From Paenibacillus swuensis (GTDB lineage Bacteria; Bacillota; Bacilli; Paenibacillales; DY6): a DNA stretch of 64,000 bases. Under the pieces are notes generated by a model that saw only the letters and a program-made list of their open reading frames with translations, was not told the DNA's origin and made no database searches. The stretch spans positions 2,403,001-2,467,000 of the forward strand of contig NZ_CP011388.1 in the NCBI RefSeq assembly GCF_001644605.1, read 5' to 3'. The position numbers and the translations under genes were made by a program. This document shows positions 32,538 through 41,537 of this stretch, in pieces; the stretch's first letter is position 1, and every line of letters begins with the position of its first letter.

Positions 32538-33158
32538 ATGAGTGACTCAACGCATAACCCGCAAGGGTATGCCGACAACTTGAGAAACATCGCAGGGAAT
32601 GTGGAGCGGCTGTTTCTGGAGTTGGCGGAAGCGGGGAATATCCGCCCGGGTCAGATTATCGTCCTGGGCACAAGCACCAGCGAGGTGCTGGGGCAGCGCA
32701 TCGGCACGTCGGGGACGACGGATGCGGCGAGGGAAATCTTCGCGGGTATGGCGCGGGCGAGGGAAGCCATCGGCTTCACCCCCGCGATCCAATGCTGCGA
32801 GCACTTGAATCGCGCGCTGGTGGTGGAGCGCGCGCTGCTGGACCGGTTCCCGGAACTCGACGAGGTCGCCGCGGTTCCGGTCCCGAAGGCAGGCGGGTCG
32901 ATGGCGGCTTACGCTTACCGCCAACTCCGGGACGCCTGCCTGGTGGAGTCGATCGCCGCGCATGCGGGCATCGACATCGGGGACACGCTCATCGGCATGC
33001 ATTTGCGCCGAGTCGCGGTCCCGGTGCGGCCGGGTATTCGCAGCATCGGTCACGCGCACGTGACCATGGCCGTCACTCGGCCTAAGCTGATCGGCGGCGC
33101 GCGCGCGGTATACGCGCCGCCGGAGACCGAGTCCGTGCGCACCGACACGTGTGAGTAA
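32538..33158 (+). CDS. ywlG: YwlG family protein (TIGR01440/DUF436)
   Basis: 206-residue conserved Firmicute protein of unknown biochemical function. Family features visible are [20 protein letters not shown] (about 40-59), [14 protein letters not shown] (about 84-97), [15 protein letters not shown] and [19 protein letters not shown]. The C-C-E-H-L motif could bind a metal, but this is a guess. It lies between rpiB and glyA in the same order as in Bacillus, 17 bp after rpiB with AGAGGAGGCG as ribosome binding site, and should share the riboswitch-controlled transcript. The gene is very GC-rich. Confidence 0.9.
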   Translation: MSDSTHNPQGYADNLRNIAGNVERLFLELAEAGNIRPGQIIVLGTSTSEVLGQRIGTSGTTDAAREIFAGMARAREAIGFTPAIQCCEHLNRALVVERALLDRFPELDEVAAVPVPKAGGSMAAYAYRQLRDACLVESIAAHAGIDIGDTLIGMHLRRVAVPVRPGIRSIGHAHVTMAVTRPKLIGGARAVYAPPETESVRTDTCE

Positions 33159-33205
33159 GATTTTTTCATTATATAGTTTCAACATACATTGGGGAGGAAT
33201 TTAAC

Positions 33206-34453
33206 ATGGAACACCTACGTAACGCAGACCCTGAAATTGTAAGAGCCATGAACCTGGAATTGAAACGTCAACGCAACAACATCGAGCTGATCGCTTCGGA
33301 GAACATCGTGTCTTCCGCGGTGATGGAAGCGATGGGTACCGTGCTGACCAACAAATATGCGGAAGGGTACCCGAACAAACGCTACTACGGCGGCTGCGAG
33401 CATGTCGATATCGTTGAAGATATCGCGAGAGACCGTGCCAAAGAACTATTCGGCGCGGAGCACGCGAACGTTCAGCCTCACTCGGGCGCGCAAGCGAACA
33501 TGGCGGTTTACCTGGCAGCATTGCAGCCTGGCGACACCGTTTTGGGTATGAACCTGGCGCACGGCGGACATTTGACGCACGGAAGTCCCGTTAACGCGTC
33601 CGGTATCCTGTACAACTTTGTCGCTTACGGCGTAGATCCGGAGACGTTCACGATTAATTACGACGAGGTTCGCAAACTGGCGTTCAAACATAAACCTAGA
33701 ATGATCGTGGCCGGCGCCAGCGCTTACCCGCGCACCATCGACTTCAAAACCCTCAGCGAGATCGCCAACGACGTAGGCGCGCTGTTCATGGTGGATATGG
33801 CGCATATCGCGGGTCTGGTGGCGGCGGGCCTTCATCCGAACCCGGTGCCATACGCACACTTTGTGACAACGACTACGCACAAAACGCTTCGCGGACCCCG
33901 CGGCGGCATGATCCTCTGCCGTAAAGCCTGGGCGCAAGCGATCGATAAGGCGGTATTCCCGGGTTCTCAGGGCGGACCGTTAATGCACGTGATCGCTTCC
34001 AAAGCGGTGGCTTTCGGCGAGGCGCTTCAGCCTTCGTTCAAGACTTACGCCGAACAAGTTGTGAAGAACGCTAAAGTATTAGCGGACACGTTGACGGCGG
34101 AAGGCCTGAACATCGTTTCCGGCGGCACCGATAACCACCTGATGCTGATCGATACGCGCAACCTGAACATTACAGGTAAGGACGCGGAGCATGTGTTGGA
34201 TGAAGTAGGCATTACAGCGAACAAAAACGCGATTCCGTTTGACCCGACATCTCCTTTTGTAACCAGCGGTATTCGGGTAGGTACGCCTGCTTGTACTTCC
34301 CGCGGCATGGACGAAGCGGCCATGAAAGAAATCGGCCAAATCATTGCTATGACGCTGAAGAATCCGAAAGATGAAGCAACATTGGAGAAAGCTCGCGGTC
34401 TGGTTTCCGCGCTTACGGCGAAGTTCCCAATCTACGATGGCTTGGAATATTAA
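33206..34453 (+). CDS. glyA: Serine hydroxymethyltransferase
   Basis: PLP enzyme that converts serine and tetrahydrofolate to glycine and 5,10-methylene-tetrahydrofolate, the main one-carbon source. 415 residues, full length. Recognisable are I-E-L-I-A-S-E-N (29-36), the [14 protein letters not shown] substrate segment, the H-G-G-H-L-T-H-G-S turn, [10 protein letters not shown] with the PLP-ring Asp and His, and the PLP-binding Lys in [25 protein letters not shown] precedes the ATG. As third gene behind a ZTP riboswitch it provides the direct metabolic link to folate status. A bidirectional terminator follows. Confidence 0.97.
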   Translation: MEHLRNADPEIVRAMNLELKRQRNNIELIASENIVSSAVMEAMGTVLTNKYAEGYPNKRYYGGCEHVDIVEDIARDRAKELFGAEHANVQPHSGAQANMAVYLAALQPGDTVLGMNLAHGGHLTHGSPVNASGILYNFVAYGVDPETFTINYDEVRKLAFKHKPRMIVAGASAYPRTIDFKTLSEIANDVGALFMVDMAHIAGLVAAGLHPNPVPYAHFVTTTTHKTLRGPRGGMILCRKAWAQAIDKAVFPGSQGGPLMHVIASKAVAFGEALQPSFKTYAEQVVKNAKVLADTLTAEGLNIVSGGTDNHLMLIDTRNLNITGKDAEHVLDEVGITANKNAIPFDPTSPFVTSGIRVGTPACTSRGMDEAAMKEIGQIIAMTLKNPKDEATLEKARGLVSALTAKFPIYDGLEY

Positions 34454-34484
34454 TTATTCGCATAATAATATAGCAAACATGAAG

Positions 34485-34512
34485 AAAACCGACCCGCTGG
34501 GGTCGGTTTTTG
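34485..34512. terminator. Bidirectional terminator between glyA and the SDR gene
   Basis: 11-bp perfect stem AAAACCGACCC / GGGTCGGTTTT with a GCTG loop; T runs in both orientations. Confidence 0.9.
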
Positions 34513-34529
34513 GTTTATCACGGGTTCTC

Positions 34530-35351
34530 CTACTTCAAACCCTTCTCCACACTTGCCCGCACAATCGCAAAGAACCATTTCTCAGGCAGAAACTTCCTAA
34601 GCGGCAACAGCCAAGGAGCAGGACTCCCCACAGCATATCGCAGTCGTGCAGAACCATCCGTAGCCGCTTTAAAGATCATCTCCGCGACCACCTCGGGCCG
34701 CACACCGTTCGCGCCGGATTGCTGCATCACCGCGGAAACGGCCTTCACATAGGGCTGATACTCCGCCAACGCCTCGTTATTAATAAAATCCTGAGAACGG
34801 GAATAGAAGTCCGTTTTAATAACGCCCGGCTCAATAATCTTCACATTGATACCCAATGGCTTCAGCTCATAATGCAACGACTCCGAGAATCCTTCCAAAG
34901 CCCACTTCGATCCATGATAGAGACTGTACAAAGGGAAGGTGACCTTGCCGCCGACGGAGGTAACATTAATAATCGTACCGGCGCGATGCTCGCGGAAGTG
35001 AGGCAAAATCGCCTGTATTACGCTCATCGTACCAAATACATTCGTCTCGTACTGGCGGCGGATCTGCTCCGGTGTGGAGGCTTCGAATACGCCAACCGCG
35101 CCATAGCCGGCGTTATTCAGCACGGCATCGATGCGTCCAAAATCCCGAATAGCTCCAGCTAACGCATCCTTCACGCTCTCCTCATTCGTTACATCGAGCG
35201 TATAAAGCTTAAGCGAGGCACTTTCGTTCAGCCCGCTATTCTCGGGGTTACGCATCGTGGCTGCCACATTCCAGTTGTTGCGGACGAAGTGGTCCATCGT
35301 AGCCTTGCCGATTCCTGCGGATGCGCCTGTAATTAGAATTGTTTTTCTCAT
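34530..35351 (-). CDS. Short-chain dehydrogenase/reductase
   Basis: Classical SDR oxidoreductase of 273 residues. The NAD(P)-binding T-G-A-S-A-G-I-G (8-15) is followed by N-N-A-G-Y-G, a catalytic Ser in I-N-V-T-S-V-G-G and the active-site Y-x-x-x-K as Y-H-G-S-K. The presence of M-R-N-P after beta 2 hints at NADP preference. A C-terminal extension P-A-P-W-L-L-P-L-R-K-F is typical of the retinol-dehydrogenase-like group. AAAGGAGAACA precedes the ATG. It lies 102 bp downstream of the ArsR-type regulator on the same strand, and a copy of the same palindrome as in front of that regulator sits in the gap, so it is probably its target. Substrate unknown. Confidence 0.88.
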   Translation of the reverse strand: MRKTILITGASAGIGKATMDHFVRNNWNVAATMRNPENSGLNESASLKLYTLDVTNEESVKDALAGAIRDFGRIDAVLNNAGYGAVGVFEASTPEQIRRQYETNVFGTMSVIQAILPHFREHRAGTIINVTSVGGKVTFPLYSLYHGSKWALEGFSESLHYELKPLGINVKIIEPGVIKTDFYSRSQDFINNEALAEYQPYVKAVSAVMQQSGANGVRPEVVAEMIFKAATDGSARLRYAVGSPAPWLLPLRKFLPEKWFFAIVRASVEKGLK

Positions 35352-35384
35352 AATATATGTTCTCCTTTAGATTTATTAAGATTG

Positions 35385-35398
35385 TATGTTTAAACATA
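35385..35398. promoter_or_regulatory. Palindromic operator upstream of the SDR gene
   Basis: 14-bp perfect palindrome TATGTTTAAACATA. Identical core to the 16-bp palindrome upstream of the ArsR-type gene (35798-35813). Confidence 0.75.
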
Positions 35399-35453
35399 TG
35401 AACGCAAAGTTCAAAAAAATATTGTTCTTTCTCGATAGACAGCATCTCTCTCT

Positions 35454-35768
35454 TTAAAAACTCTCTTTACAACAGGTTGTCTCGACCGTGTGAATCAGTG
35501 CCTTGAGTTGCGCCACCGCCGGATCTAGTGATAAGGAGTAATAACGCTGCAATCCCTTTTGTTCCACTTCAACCAACCGATTTTCCAGCAAAATCTTCAA
35601 ATGATGAGATATCGCCGGCCTGGATAAAGTAGCAAATTCCGTAATTTCATTCACCGTCAGCCTGTCATGTTCCGCCAACAGCAGAATAATATCTTGTCGG
35701 GCAGTATCGCTCAACGCTTGAAATAAAGGAATGCAGGAGCGGAAAGTATCCATGGCTTGTTGTCCCAT
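35454..35768 (-). CDS. ArsR-family transcriptional regulator
   Basis: 104-residue winged-helix repressor. The fold is clear: F-Q-A-L-S-D-T-A-R-Q-D-I-I-L-L-L (helix 1-2 region, about 16-31), then L-T-V-N-E-I-T-E-F-A-T-L-S-R-P-A-I-S-H-H-L-K-I-L (helix-turn-helix, about 37-60), and a wing with R-L-V-E-V-E-Q-K-G-L-Q-R-Y-Y-S-L. No C-x-C-x-x-D metal motif is present; two adjacent Cys near the C-terminus (T-T-C-C-K) could sense metal or redox state, which is speculative. GAGGAGCTGACAC precedes the ATG. Palindromic sites in front of this gene and of the SDR gene indicate autoregulation plus control of the SDR. Confidence 0.88.
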   Translation of the reverse strand: MGQQAMDTFRSCIPLFQALSDTARQDIILLLAEHDRLTVNEITEFATLSRPAISHHLKILLENRLVEVEQKGLQRYYSLSLDPAVAQLKALIHTVETTCCKESF

Positions 35769-35797
35769 TGTGTCAGCTCCTCGAACGCGTTATGTTC

Positions 35798-35813
35798 ATA
35801 TGTTTAAACATAT
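35798..35813. promoter_or_regulatory. Palindromic operator upstream of the ArsR-type gene
   Basis: 16-bp perfect palindrome ATATGTTTAAACATAT, 30 bp before the start codon; core shared with 35385-35398. Confidence 0.75.
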
Positions 35814-35930
35814 TAAAACAAATTTCGGCTGGTAAGTCAACACCAAACACTTCTAAATTTAACATACTTTAGAGGATAGCCGCGGCCGCATCTGATATAA
35901 TGACAGTATTACGCTTCGGGGGTGTATTTC

Positions 35931-37025
35931 ATGACGACAGTGGTATTGATTGTACTTGGACTCCTATTTTTTAGCATCATTCTGACCGTGGTTCTGCGTT
36001 CACAGCCATCAAGCTCAAAGCTCGATTACCAAGCAGAGATTCCCGCGCACTTGGGCGTTTCTGAAGATCAGCCGGTGTATGCGGTGGTGCTGCATCTGGA
36101 AGCGGCATTGCCTTCCGAATATGCGGATGCCGTTAAACTGCGCGTCCTCACAGAGCATCCGCACATGAGCGAAGCCGAGTTTGCATGGAAATGGTTTGAG
36201 CTTAAGCGATATTTTGTGATGTGCGCGGTGCTGGATGAAGTTCCGATGTATAGCGTGGCTGTCGATGAAATTTGGCATGAGATGCTGATGTTTACCCGTG
36301 AATACAACGCGTTCGGCGAGATGTTTATAGGCCGCGCCATTCATCATGCCCCGCATCTGCCGAAGTCGAACGCTTCAACCAAGGCTGCATCCGATTCAGC
36401 AGCACATCCTGCATTCGACCCTGCGTCCCAAGCTGCATCCCATGCGATAACCGACGAAAGAGCCTGGTTTGACTGGCATTACGGCCAATTGTTCCCTCCG
36501 GCTCCTTACAGCGCTTATCTGTGGGGCAGTTTCTACAGAACGCCTCTTTCCCATCAAAGGATCGACCGTCTGCGCGATGCGCCGGAAGCCGACCTGGTCG
36601 AAGACTTCTACAATAAATCCGCCTACGAATCCTCGTATGAAAATCGAGAGGTAATTCACGATTTGATTCAACATTTTAAAGCACAAGTGGACACCGCCGA
36701 GAGCAGATTAAGAACGAATGACCGTCCTTCCAAGGAAGATGCCAGCTTCAGCACGATGTTACCCGCGACAATGCTCTATGTATCCATGGACGATCCGGCC
36801 GACTATAGTCGTACGATGGACAGTTTAATGCAGCAGGACCGAAACCATGCGCACAACTCCGGATGCTCCGCAACGATGTATTCCTGCTCAAGCGTCAGCG
36901 GAAGCAAATCCGGCGGGCACGACAGCCACCATAACGACGGTCATAACGGAACTTCGTCCTGCTCTTCCTCATCATCGTGTTCCTCCTCGTCCGGCTCTTC
37001 GGGTTGCGGAGGCGGTGGAGATTAA
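35931..37025 (+). CDS. Membrane-anchored protein with Cys/Ser/Gly-rich tail, unknown function
   Basis: 364-residue protein with one N-terminal membrane segment (about 2-23) and a cytoplasmic or external soluble part. Residues 75-125 contain W-K-W-F-E-L-K-R-Y and V-D-E-I-W-H-E-M-L-M-F-T-R-E-Y, a W-H...Y pattern reminiscent of glycine-rich-domain (DUF1399-like) proteins. A second such stretch is D-W-H-Y-G-Q-L-F-P-P. The C-terminal 50 residues are low complexity, His/Asn-rich then Ser/Cys/Gly-rich ending in four Gly and an Asp. This tail resembles those of TIGR04222-type and tellurite/metal-associated membrane proteins, without proof. ATG at 35931 follows GGGGGTG. TATAAT at 35896 may be its promoter. 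Confidence 0.7.
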   Translation: MTTVVLIVLGLLFFSIILTVVLRSQPSSSKLDYQAEIPAHLGVSEDQPVYAVVLHLEAALPSEYADAVKLRVLTEHPHMSEAEFAWKWFELKRYFVMCAVLDEVPMYSVAVDEIWHEMLMFTREYNAFGEMFIGRAIHHAPHLPKSNASTKAASDSAAHPAFDPASQAASHAITDERAWFDWHYGQLFPPAPYSAYLWGSFYRTPLSHQRIDRLRDAPEADLVEDFYNKSAYESSYENREVIHDLIQHFKAQVDTAESRLRTNDRPSKEDASFSTMLPATMLYVSMDDPADYSRTMDSLMQQDRNHAHNSGCSATMYSCSSVSGSKSGGHDSHHNDGHNGTSSCSSSSSCSSSSGSSGCGGGGD

Positions 37026-37180
37026 GTCTGCTGCGGTAGTGTAGGATGAATTTTACTCTTTTGGCAAAACCTAACCCTGTTCCACATTCCTGCCCTTACT
37101 GATACGGGGTGCACTCCAACAGGGTCAGTGATATAATAGGTAGGATTTAGACTTACATACCGCAGGAGGTTACCGTTTCT

Positions 37181-37810
37181 ATGGGCAAATTGTTTATTTG
37201 CGACCATCCGCTGATTCAGCATAAACTAACGTTTATCCGTGATGAGAAGACCAATACGAAAGACTTTAGGGAGCTTGTTGACGAAGTGGCGACACTGATG
37301 GCTTACGAGATTACCCGTGAAATTAAGCTGGAAGAAGTGACGATCCGAACACCGGTTTCCGATGCCAAATGCAAGATTATCTCGGGCCGCATGCTGGGTT
37401 TGGTGCCTATTTTGCGCGCGGGTTTAGGTATGGTTGACGGTATTCTGCAATTGATTCCGGGCGCCAAAGTAGGGCATGTCGGTTTGTACCGCGATCCCGA
37501 AACGTTGCTGCCGGTGGAGTACTACGTGAAGCTTCCGACAGATGTGCAGGAGCGTGAACTGATCGTTATTGATCCGATGCTGGCAACAGGCGGTTCCGCG
37601 ATTATGGCCATTGATGCGCTGAAGAAGAGGGGCTGCGCCCAAATTAAGCTGATGTGTCTCATCGCGGCGCCGGAAGGTGTCAAGGCGGTGCAGGAAGCGC
37701 ATCCTGAAATCGATATTTATGTTGCGGCCGTAGATGATTATCTGAACGATCACGGTTACATTATCCCGGGCTTGGGTGATGCGGGCGATCGTCTTTTTGG
37801 CACGAAATAA
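37181..37810 (+). CDS. upp: Uracil phosphoribosyltransferase
   Basis: Pyrimidine salvage enzyme that joins uracil and PRPP to UMP. The 209-residue protein has F-I-R-D-E-K-T near the N-terminus, [13 protein letters not shown] (about 75-87), the PRPP-binding [11 protein letters not shown] (about 130-140) and the uracil-binding C-terminal [28 protein letters not shown] precedes the ATG, and TATAAT lies at about 37132. It follows the glyA region and precedes the atp operon, as in Bacillus, with wecB inserted in between. Confidence 0.96.
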   Translation: MGKLFICDHPLIQHKLTFIRDEKTNTKDFRELVDEVATLMAYEITREIKLEEVTIRTPVSDAKCKIISGRMLGLVPILRAGLGMVDGILQLIPGAKVGHVGLYRDPETLLPVEYYVKLPTDVQERELIVIDPMLATGGSAIMAIDALKKRGCAQIKLMCLIAAPEGVKAVQEAHPEIDIYVAAVDDYLNDHGYIIPGLGDAGDRLFGTK

Positions 37811-37835
37811 TACTGAACTGGGCGGGGGAAACCAT

Positions 37836-38984
37836 ATGGGCAAAATCAAAGTCATGACGGTGTTCGGGGTGCGTCCCGAAGCTATTAAGATGGCGCCGTT
37901 AATTCTTGAATTACAGAAATATCCGGAGCAGATTGAATCGATCGTCTGTGTTACCGCACAGCATCGCCAAATGCTGGATCAGGTGTTGGAGGTGTTCAAC
38001 ATCACGCCAAACTATGATCTGGATGTGATGAAGGACCGCCAGACACTGAATGAGATTACCATCCGTGTATTGCAAGGCCTGGAGCCGGTTATGGCGGAAG
38101 CCAAGCCGGATATTGTGCTTGTTCACGGCGATACCCTGACTACGTTCTTGGCGAGTTACGCCGCTTTCCTGCAGCAGATCAAAGTGGGTCATGTGGAAGC
38201 TGGATTGCGTACTTGGAACAAGCTCTCTCCTTACCCGGAAGAAATGAACCGTCAATTAACGGGTGTCATTGCGGATCTTCACTTCGCGCCGACGGATTGG
38301 TCCGCCGGCAACTTGCGCAAGGAGAACAAGAACGAGGAGCATGTCTATGTCACCGGCAATACCGTGACCGATGTATTCCAGTACACAGTGAAACCGGACT
38401 TCACTCATCCTGTATTGGAGTGGGCTGAAGGAAAGCGCTTGATCTTGATGACGGCACACCGCCGGGAAGCTCAGGGCGAGCCGCATCGTCAAATTTTCCG
38501 CGCCGTGAAACGTCTTGCCGACGAATTTGAAGATATCGCCATCGTGTATCCGGTTCATCCGAGCCCGGCTGTGAAGGAACCTGCTCAGGAAATATTGGGC
38601 GGACATCCCCGTATTAAGCTGATTGACCCGTTGGATGTGGTGGATCTGCACAATTTCTATCCGCACACACATATGATCTTAACGGATTCCGGCGGACTGC
38701 AGGAAGAAGCGCCTTCGTACGGCGTGCCGGTACTGGTTTTACGCGATACGACCGAACGTCCGGAGGGCATCGATGCCGGCACGTTGGAGCTGGTGGGTAC
38801 CGAGGAAGAAGCGGTATTCTCGCGGGCACACGCCTTGTTAACGGATTCGACACTGTATGACAAGATGAGCCAAGCAGCCAACCCTTACGGGGACGGACAA
38901 GCTTCGGTTCGAATTGTACAAGCCATCCTCCATCACTTCGGTTTGCAGGATACGCGTCCGGAAGCGTTCACGCAACGTTCATGA
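37836..38984 (+). CDS. wecB: UDP-N-acetylglucosamine 2-epimerase, non-hydrolysing
   Basis: Interconverts UDP-GlcNAc and UDP-ManNAc for wall teichoic acid linkage units or polysaccharide synthesis. 382 residues with V-F-G-V-R-P-E-A-I-K-M-A-P (9-21), V-H-G-D-T-L-T-T-F, H-V-E-A-G-L-R-T, P-E-E-M-N-R-Q-L, T-A-H-R-R-E, H-P-S-P-A-V-K and T-D-S-G-G-L-Q-E-E, all hallmark motifs. The ATG at 37836 follows GGCGGGGGAAACC; a longer in-frame start overlapping upp lacks support. It starts 25 bp after upp, probably on the same transcript. The Bacillus equivalent is mnaA, which lies elsewhere in that genome, so its position here is lineage-specific. Confidence 0.95.
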   Translation: MGKIKVMTVFGVRPEAIKMAPLILELQKYPEQIESIVCVTAQHRQMLDQVLEVFNITPNYDLDVMKDRQTLNEITIRVLQGLEPVMAEAKPDIVLVHGDTLTTFLASYAAFLQQIKVGHVEAGLRTWNKLSPYPEEMNRQLTGVIADLHFAPTDWSAGNLRKENKNEEHVYVTGNTVTDVFQYTVKPDFTHPVLEWAEGKRLILMTAHRREAQGEPHRQIFRAVKRLADEFEDIAIVYPVHPSPAVKEPAQEILGGHPRIKLIDPLDVVDLHNFYPHTHMILTDSGGLQEEAPSYGVPVLVLRDTTERPEGIDAGTLELVGTEEEAVFSRAHALLTDSTLYDKMSQAANPYGDGQASVRIVQAILHHFGLQDTRPEAFTQRS

Positions 38985-39098
38985 ATTGCTTGCGACAGCA
39001 CAGCATACAGTAGTACTGTAGGGTTTACCAATTGCGAAAGTGTAGACGTATCAAGGGCTTAAGCAATTTTGTTCACTAAATGTTTGAATTTATATCAA

Positions 39099-39128
39099 TT
39101 GACAAACAGAGTCCTACTTAGATATGAT
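39099..39128 (+). promoter_or_regulatory. Promoter of the atp operon
   Basis: Perfect TTGACA (39099-39104), 18-bp spacer, TATGAT (39123-39128). It rules out an atpZ start at 39124, which would lie inside the -10 element. Confidence 0.75.
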
Positions 39129-39189
39129 AAACGAGGATTGTAAACGATTTTTTGAAGCCTTCTCAATACTGCGAACGGGAATTGATTCG

Positions 39190-39423
39190 ATGAAAGAACC
39201 AAATTCAAGCCAATCTCCATGGCGGGCGATCTCGCTCGTGTCCCTGATCGGCGCCGATTTAGTCGTTTGTGTTTTGATAGGCTTTTTTCTTGGGAAGTAT
39301 GTAAGCGATTTGATGGGCGATATGCCGATCTTTATCGCTGCAGGCGTTATTCTCGGATTAGCCGTAGGAATCCTCAGCATCGTATACATTCTAAAGCGTT
39401 TTACGGAGGATCCGAATGGATGA
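39190..39423 (+). CDS. atpZ: AtpZ/AtpI-family small membrane protein
   Basis: 77-residue protein with two membrane segments (about 12-34 and 44-65) joined by the short loop G-K-Y-V-S-D-L-M-G. This two-segment type is the AtpZ/AtpI (F0F1-ATPase subunit) family found as first gene of many atp operons, with proposed roles in c-ring assembly or Mg2+ handling. ATG 39190 is preferred because the operon promoter's -10 lies at 39123-39128. Its end overlaps the next gene by 8 bp, so translation is coupled. Confidence 0.8.
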   Translation: MKEPNSSQSPWRAISLVSLIGADLVVCVLIGFFLGKYVSDLMGDMPIFIAAGVILGLAVGILSIVYILKRFTEDPNG

Positions 39424-39787
39424 ATTAGCGGGCCGTCTCAAGACGGTGTTTCGCGTAGCGCTTCTGTTTTTGTCGCTTTGCCTGATCGTGTGGATTGTGT
39501 ATCCACCGCTGCGGGGATATGCGGCAGGTTTAATCCTCGGAACGGCGGCCTCGCTCGGCAACATGTATTACCTCTCGGTGAAAGTAAGACAAGCCTCGGA
39601 GTATGCGGTTGCAGGCGTGAAGAAGCGGTTTAATCTTGGGTTTCTGACGAGGGCTGCGATTGCGGTGCTTGCCGTAATGCTCGCTATGCGAGTGGGCGAC
39701 GTGGAATTGTTCGGCGTCATTCTCGGTTTGTTGTTCTGGCAGGTAGCTATTGTGCTCTCCGGGATTTTCGGCAGCATGAGAAGATAA
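39416..39787 (+). CDS. atpI: ATP synthase subunit I
   Basis: 123-residue membrane protein with four hydrophobic segments, of the ATP synthase I family that helps assemble the c-ring. Conserved features are the Arg/Lys-rich positions between segments 2 and 3 (V-K-K-R-F-N-L-G-F-L-T-R-A-A-I-A) and G-L-I-L-G-T-A-A-S-L-G-N-M. Its start overlaps atpZ and it ends 38 bp before atpB. Confidence 0.88.
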   Translation: MDELAGRLKTVFRVALLFLSLCLIVWIVYPPLRGYAAGLILGTAASLGNMYYLSVKVRQASEYAVAGVKKRFNLGFLTRAAIAVLAVMLAMRVGDVELFGVILGLLFWQVAIVLSGIFGSMRR

Positions 39788-39825
39788 CATTACATATTCC
39801 ATGGAAAGGGGTGAAAACAAATAAA

Positions 39826-40641
39826 ATGCATGAAGCTCCGATAATCAAATTATTTGGATGGTTCCGTCTGGACCTGTCCGTTGCGATTACCCTTTTAGTT
39901 ACTTGCGCAATCGTATTCATAATCGCTCGTCTAGCTACACGGAACCTGTCGGTGACGAACCCGTCACGTATGCAGAACTTCCTGGAGTGGGCTGTGGATT
40001 TCGTGCGCGGGATTGTATCAAGTACCATGGATATGAAGAAAGGCAAGGTATTCGTTTCTCTGGGCCTTACGCTGATTATGTTTATTTTTGTCGCGAATAT
40101 GCTCGGTTTACCGTTGACTTTCGTAACAGCGCATGATCATCAGGCCAAATTCCTCGGCATGGAGATTTCTCCTGAGGTGTTTGAGAAGTATGAAGCCGAA
40201 TCTCACGGCGCTGAAGGTGAAGAAGGCGGCCATGGCCACCATGGACCTGAATTCGCTTGGTGGAAATCGCCTACAGCGGACGCTTCCGTAGCGATGGGAT
40301 TATCCTTAATCGTCTTCCTGCTGGTGCACTATCTGGGGATGACGCGGAACACCAAATCTTACTTTAAGCACTATCTGGAACCGTTTCCTGTGTTCCTGCC
40401 GATTCACCTTGTCGAGAAAGTGGCGAACCTGCTGACACTCGGTATGCGTCTGTTCGGTAACCTGTTCGCGGGTGAGGTGTTGATTGCCACGCTTCTGGGT
40501 GCCGGTATTTACGGGATCCCGGCGTTGGTTGTATGGCAAGGTTTCTCCGTCTTCGTTGGTTCCATTCAGGCATTCGTCTTCGTCATGCTGACGATGGTTT
40601 ACCTGGCACAGTCGCTTGAATCTCACGATGATCATCATTAA
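39826..40641 (+). CDS. atpB: ATP synthase subunit a
   Basis: Stator subunit a of the Fo proton channel (271 aa). The C-terminal core L-T-L-G-M-R-L-F-G-N-L-F-A-G-E contains the essential Arg that faces the c-ring Glu, and I-Q-A-F-V-F-V-M-L-T-M-V-Y-L-A closes the protein. The loop between the second and third membrane segments is lengthened by a Glu/Gly/His-rich insert (about 119-140, with G-H-G-H-H-G-P-E). ATG at 39826 follows GGGGTGAAAACA; an in-frame GTG at 39811 sits inside that ribosome binding site. Second half of the operon's membrane sector follows directly. Confidence 0.95.
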   Translation: MHEAPIIKLFGWFRLDLSVAITLLVTCAIVFIIARLATRNLSVTNPSRMQNFLEWAVDFVRGIVSSTMDMKKGKVFVSLGLTLIMFIFVANMLGLPLTFVTAHDHQAKFLGMEISPEVFEKYEAESHGAEGEEGGHGHHGPEFAWWKSPTADASVAMGLSLIVFLLVHYLGMTRNTKSYFKHYLEPFPVFLPIHLVEKVANLLTLGMRLFGNLFAGEVLIATLLGAGIYGIPALVVWQGFSVFVGSIQAFVFVMLTMVYLAQSLESHDDHH

Positions 40642-40671
40642 GACCGGTAACAACCTCATTTTATTAACTGA

Positions 40672-40944
<273 letters not shown>

Positions 40945-41051
40945 TACGTACACACGGCGCGGGAGGCCTGTGCCTTCCACGCCTTCATTTTGCTTACAAG
41001 TCATATACACATGATTGATTATAGAAGCCTTCCAGAAGGGAGTGACCTGAT

Positions 41052-41537
41052 TTGACTATAGTTTGGGAATCGTCATTAATCGCGATCGTATCGTTTGCGA
41101 TTCTGTATTTCTTATTGCATAAATACGCTTTCGGTCCGTTGTTCAGCATTATGGAGAAGCGCAGAGAGCACGTCCTGGGCGAAATGCAGGAAGCCGAGAA
41201 GAACCGTGCGGAGAGCGCGAAGCTGATGGAAGAGCAGAAAGCGGCTATTCAAGAAGCTCGCAAAGAAGCTTACGGTATTATCGAGCAATCCCGTGCGACA
41301 AGCACGAAGCAAGCGGACGAGATTATTCGTACGGCTAAAGAAGAAGCGGCGAAGTTGAAAGACGATGCTGTGAAAGATATCGACAGCGAGAAGAACAAAG
41401 CGATCGCCGCATTGCGCGGTGAAGTGGGCGGCTTGTCCGTGAAGATCGCATCGAAAATTCTTGAGAAGCAAGTGGATGAGAAAGCTCAAGAGCAATTGGT
41501 TGACCAATACCTTAATAAGGTAGGAGGCAACGTATGA
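41052..41537 (+). CDS. atpF: ATP synthase subunit b, TTG start
   Basis: Peripheral-stalk subunit b (161 aa). One N-terminal membrane helix (about 5-24) is followed by a long charged helix that dimerises along the stalk. The family motif F-G-P-L-F-S-I-M-E-K-R-R-E-H-V is present near 27-41. The start is TTG at 41052 with GGGAGTGA 6 bp upstream; no ATG or GTG would keep the membrane helix. The stop overlaps atpH by 4 bp. Confidence 0.95.
   Translation: MTIVWESSLIAIVSFAILYFLLHKYAFGPLFSIMEKRREHVLGEMQEAEKNRAESAKLMEEQKAAIQEARKEAYGIIEQSRATSTKQADEIIRTAKEEAAKLKDDAVKDIDSEKNKAIAALRGEVGGLSVKIASKILEKQVDEKAQEQLVDQYLNKVGGNV

Noticed and set aside
34371-35162. 263-codon plus-strand frame opposite the SDR gene
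   Set aside because: It starts inside glyA in another frame, runs through a terminator and mirrors the SDR coding strand.
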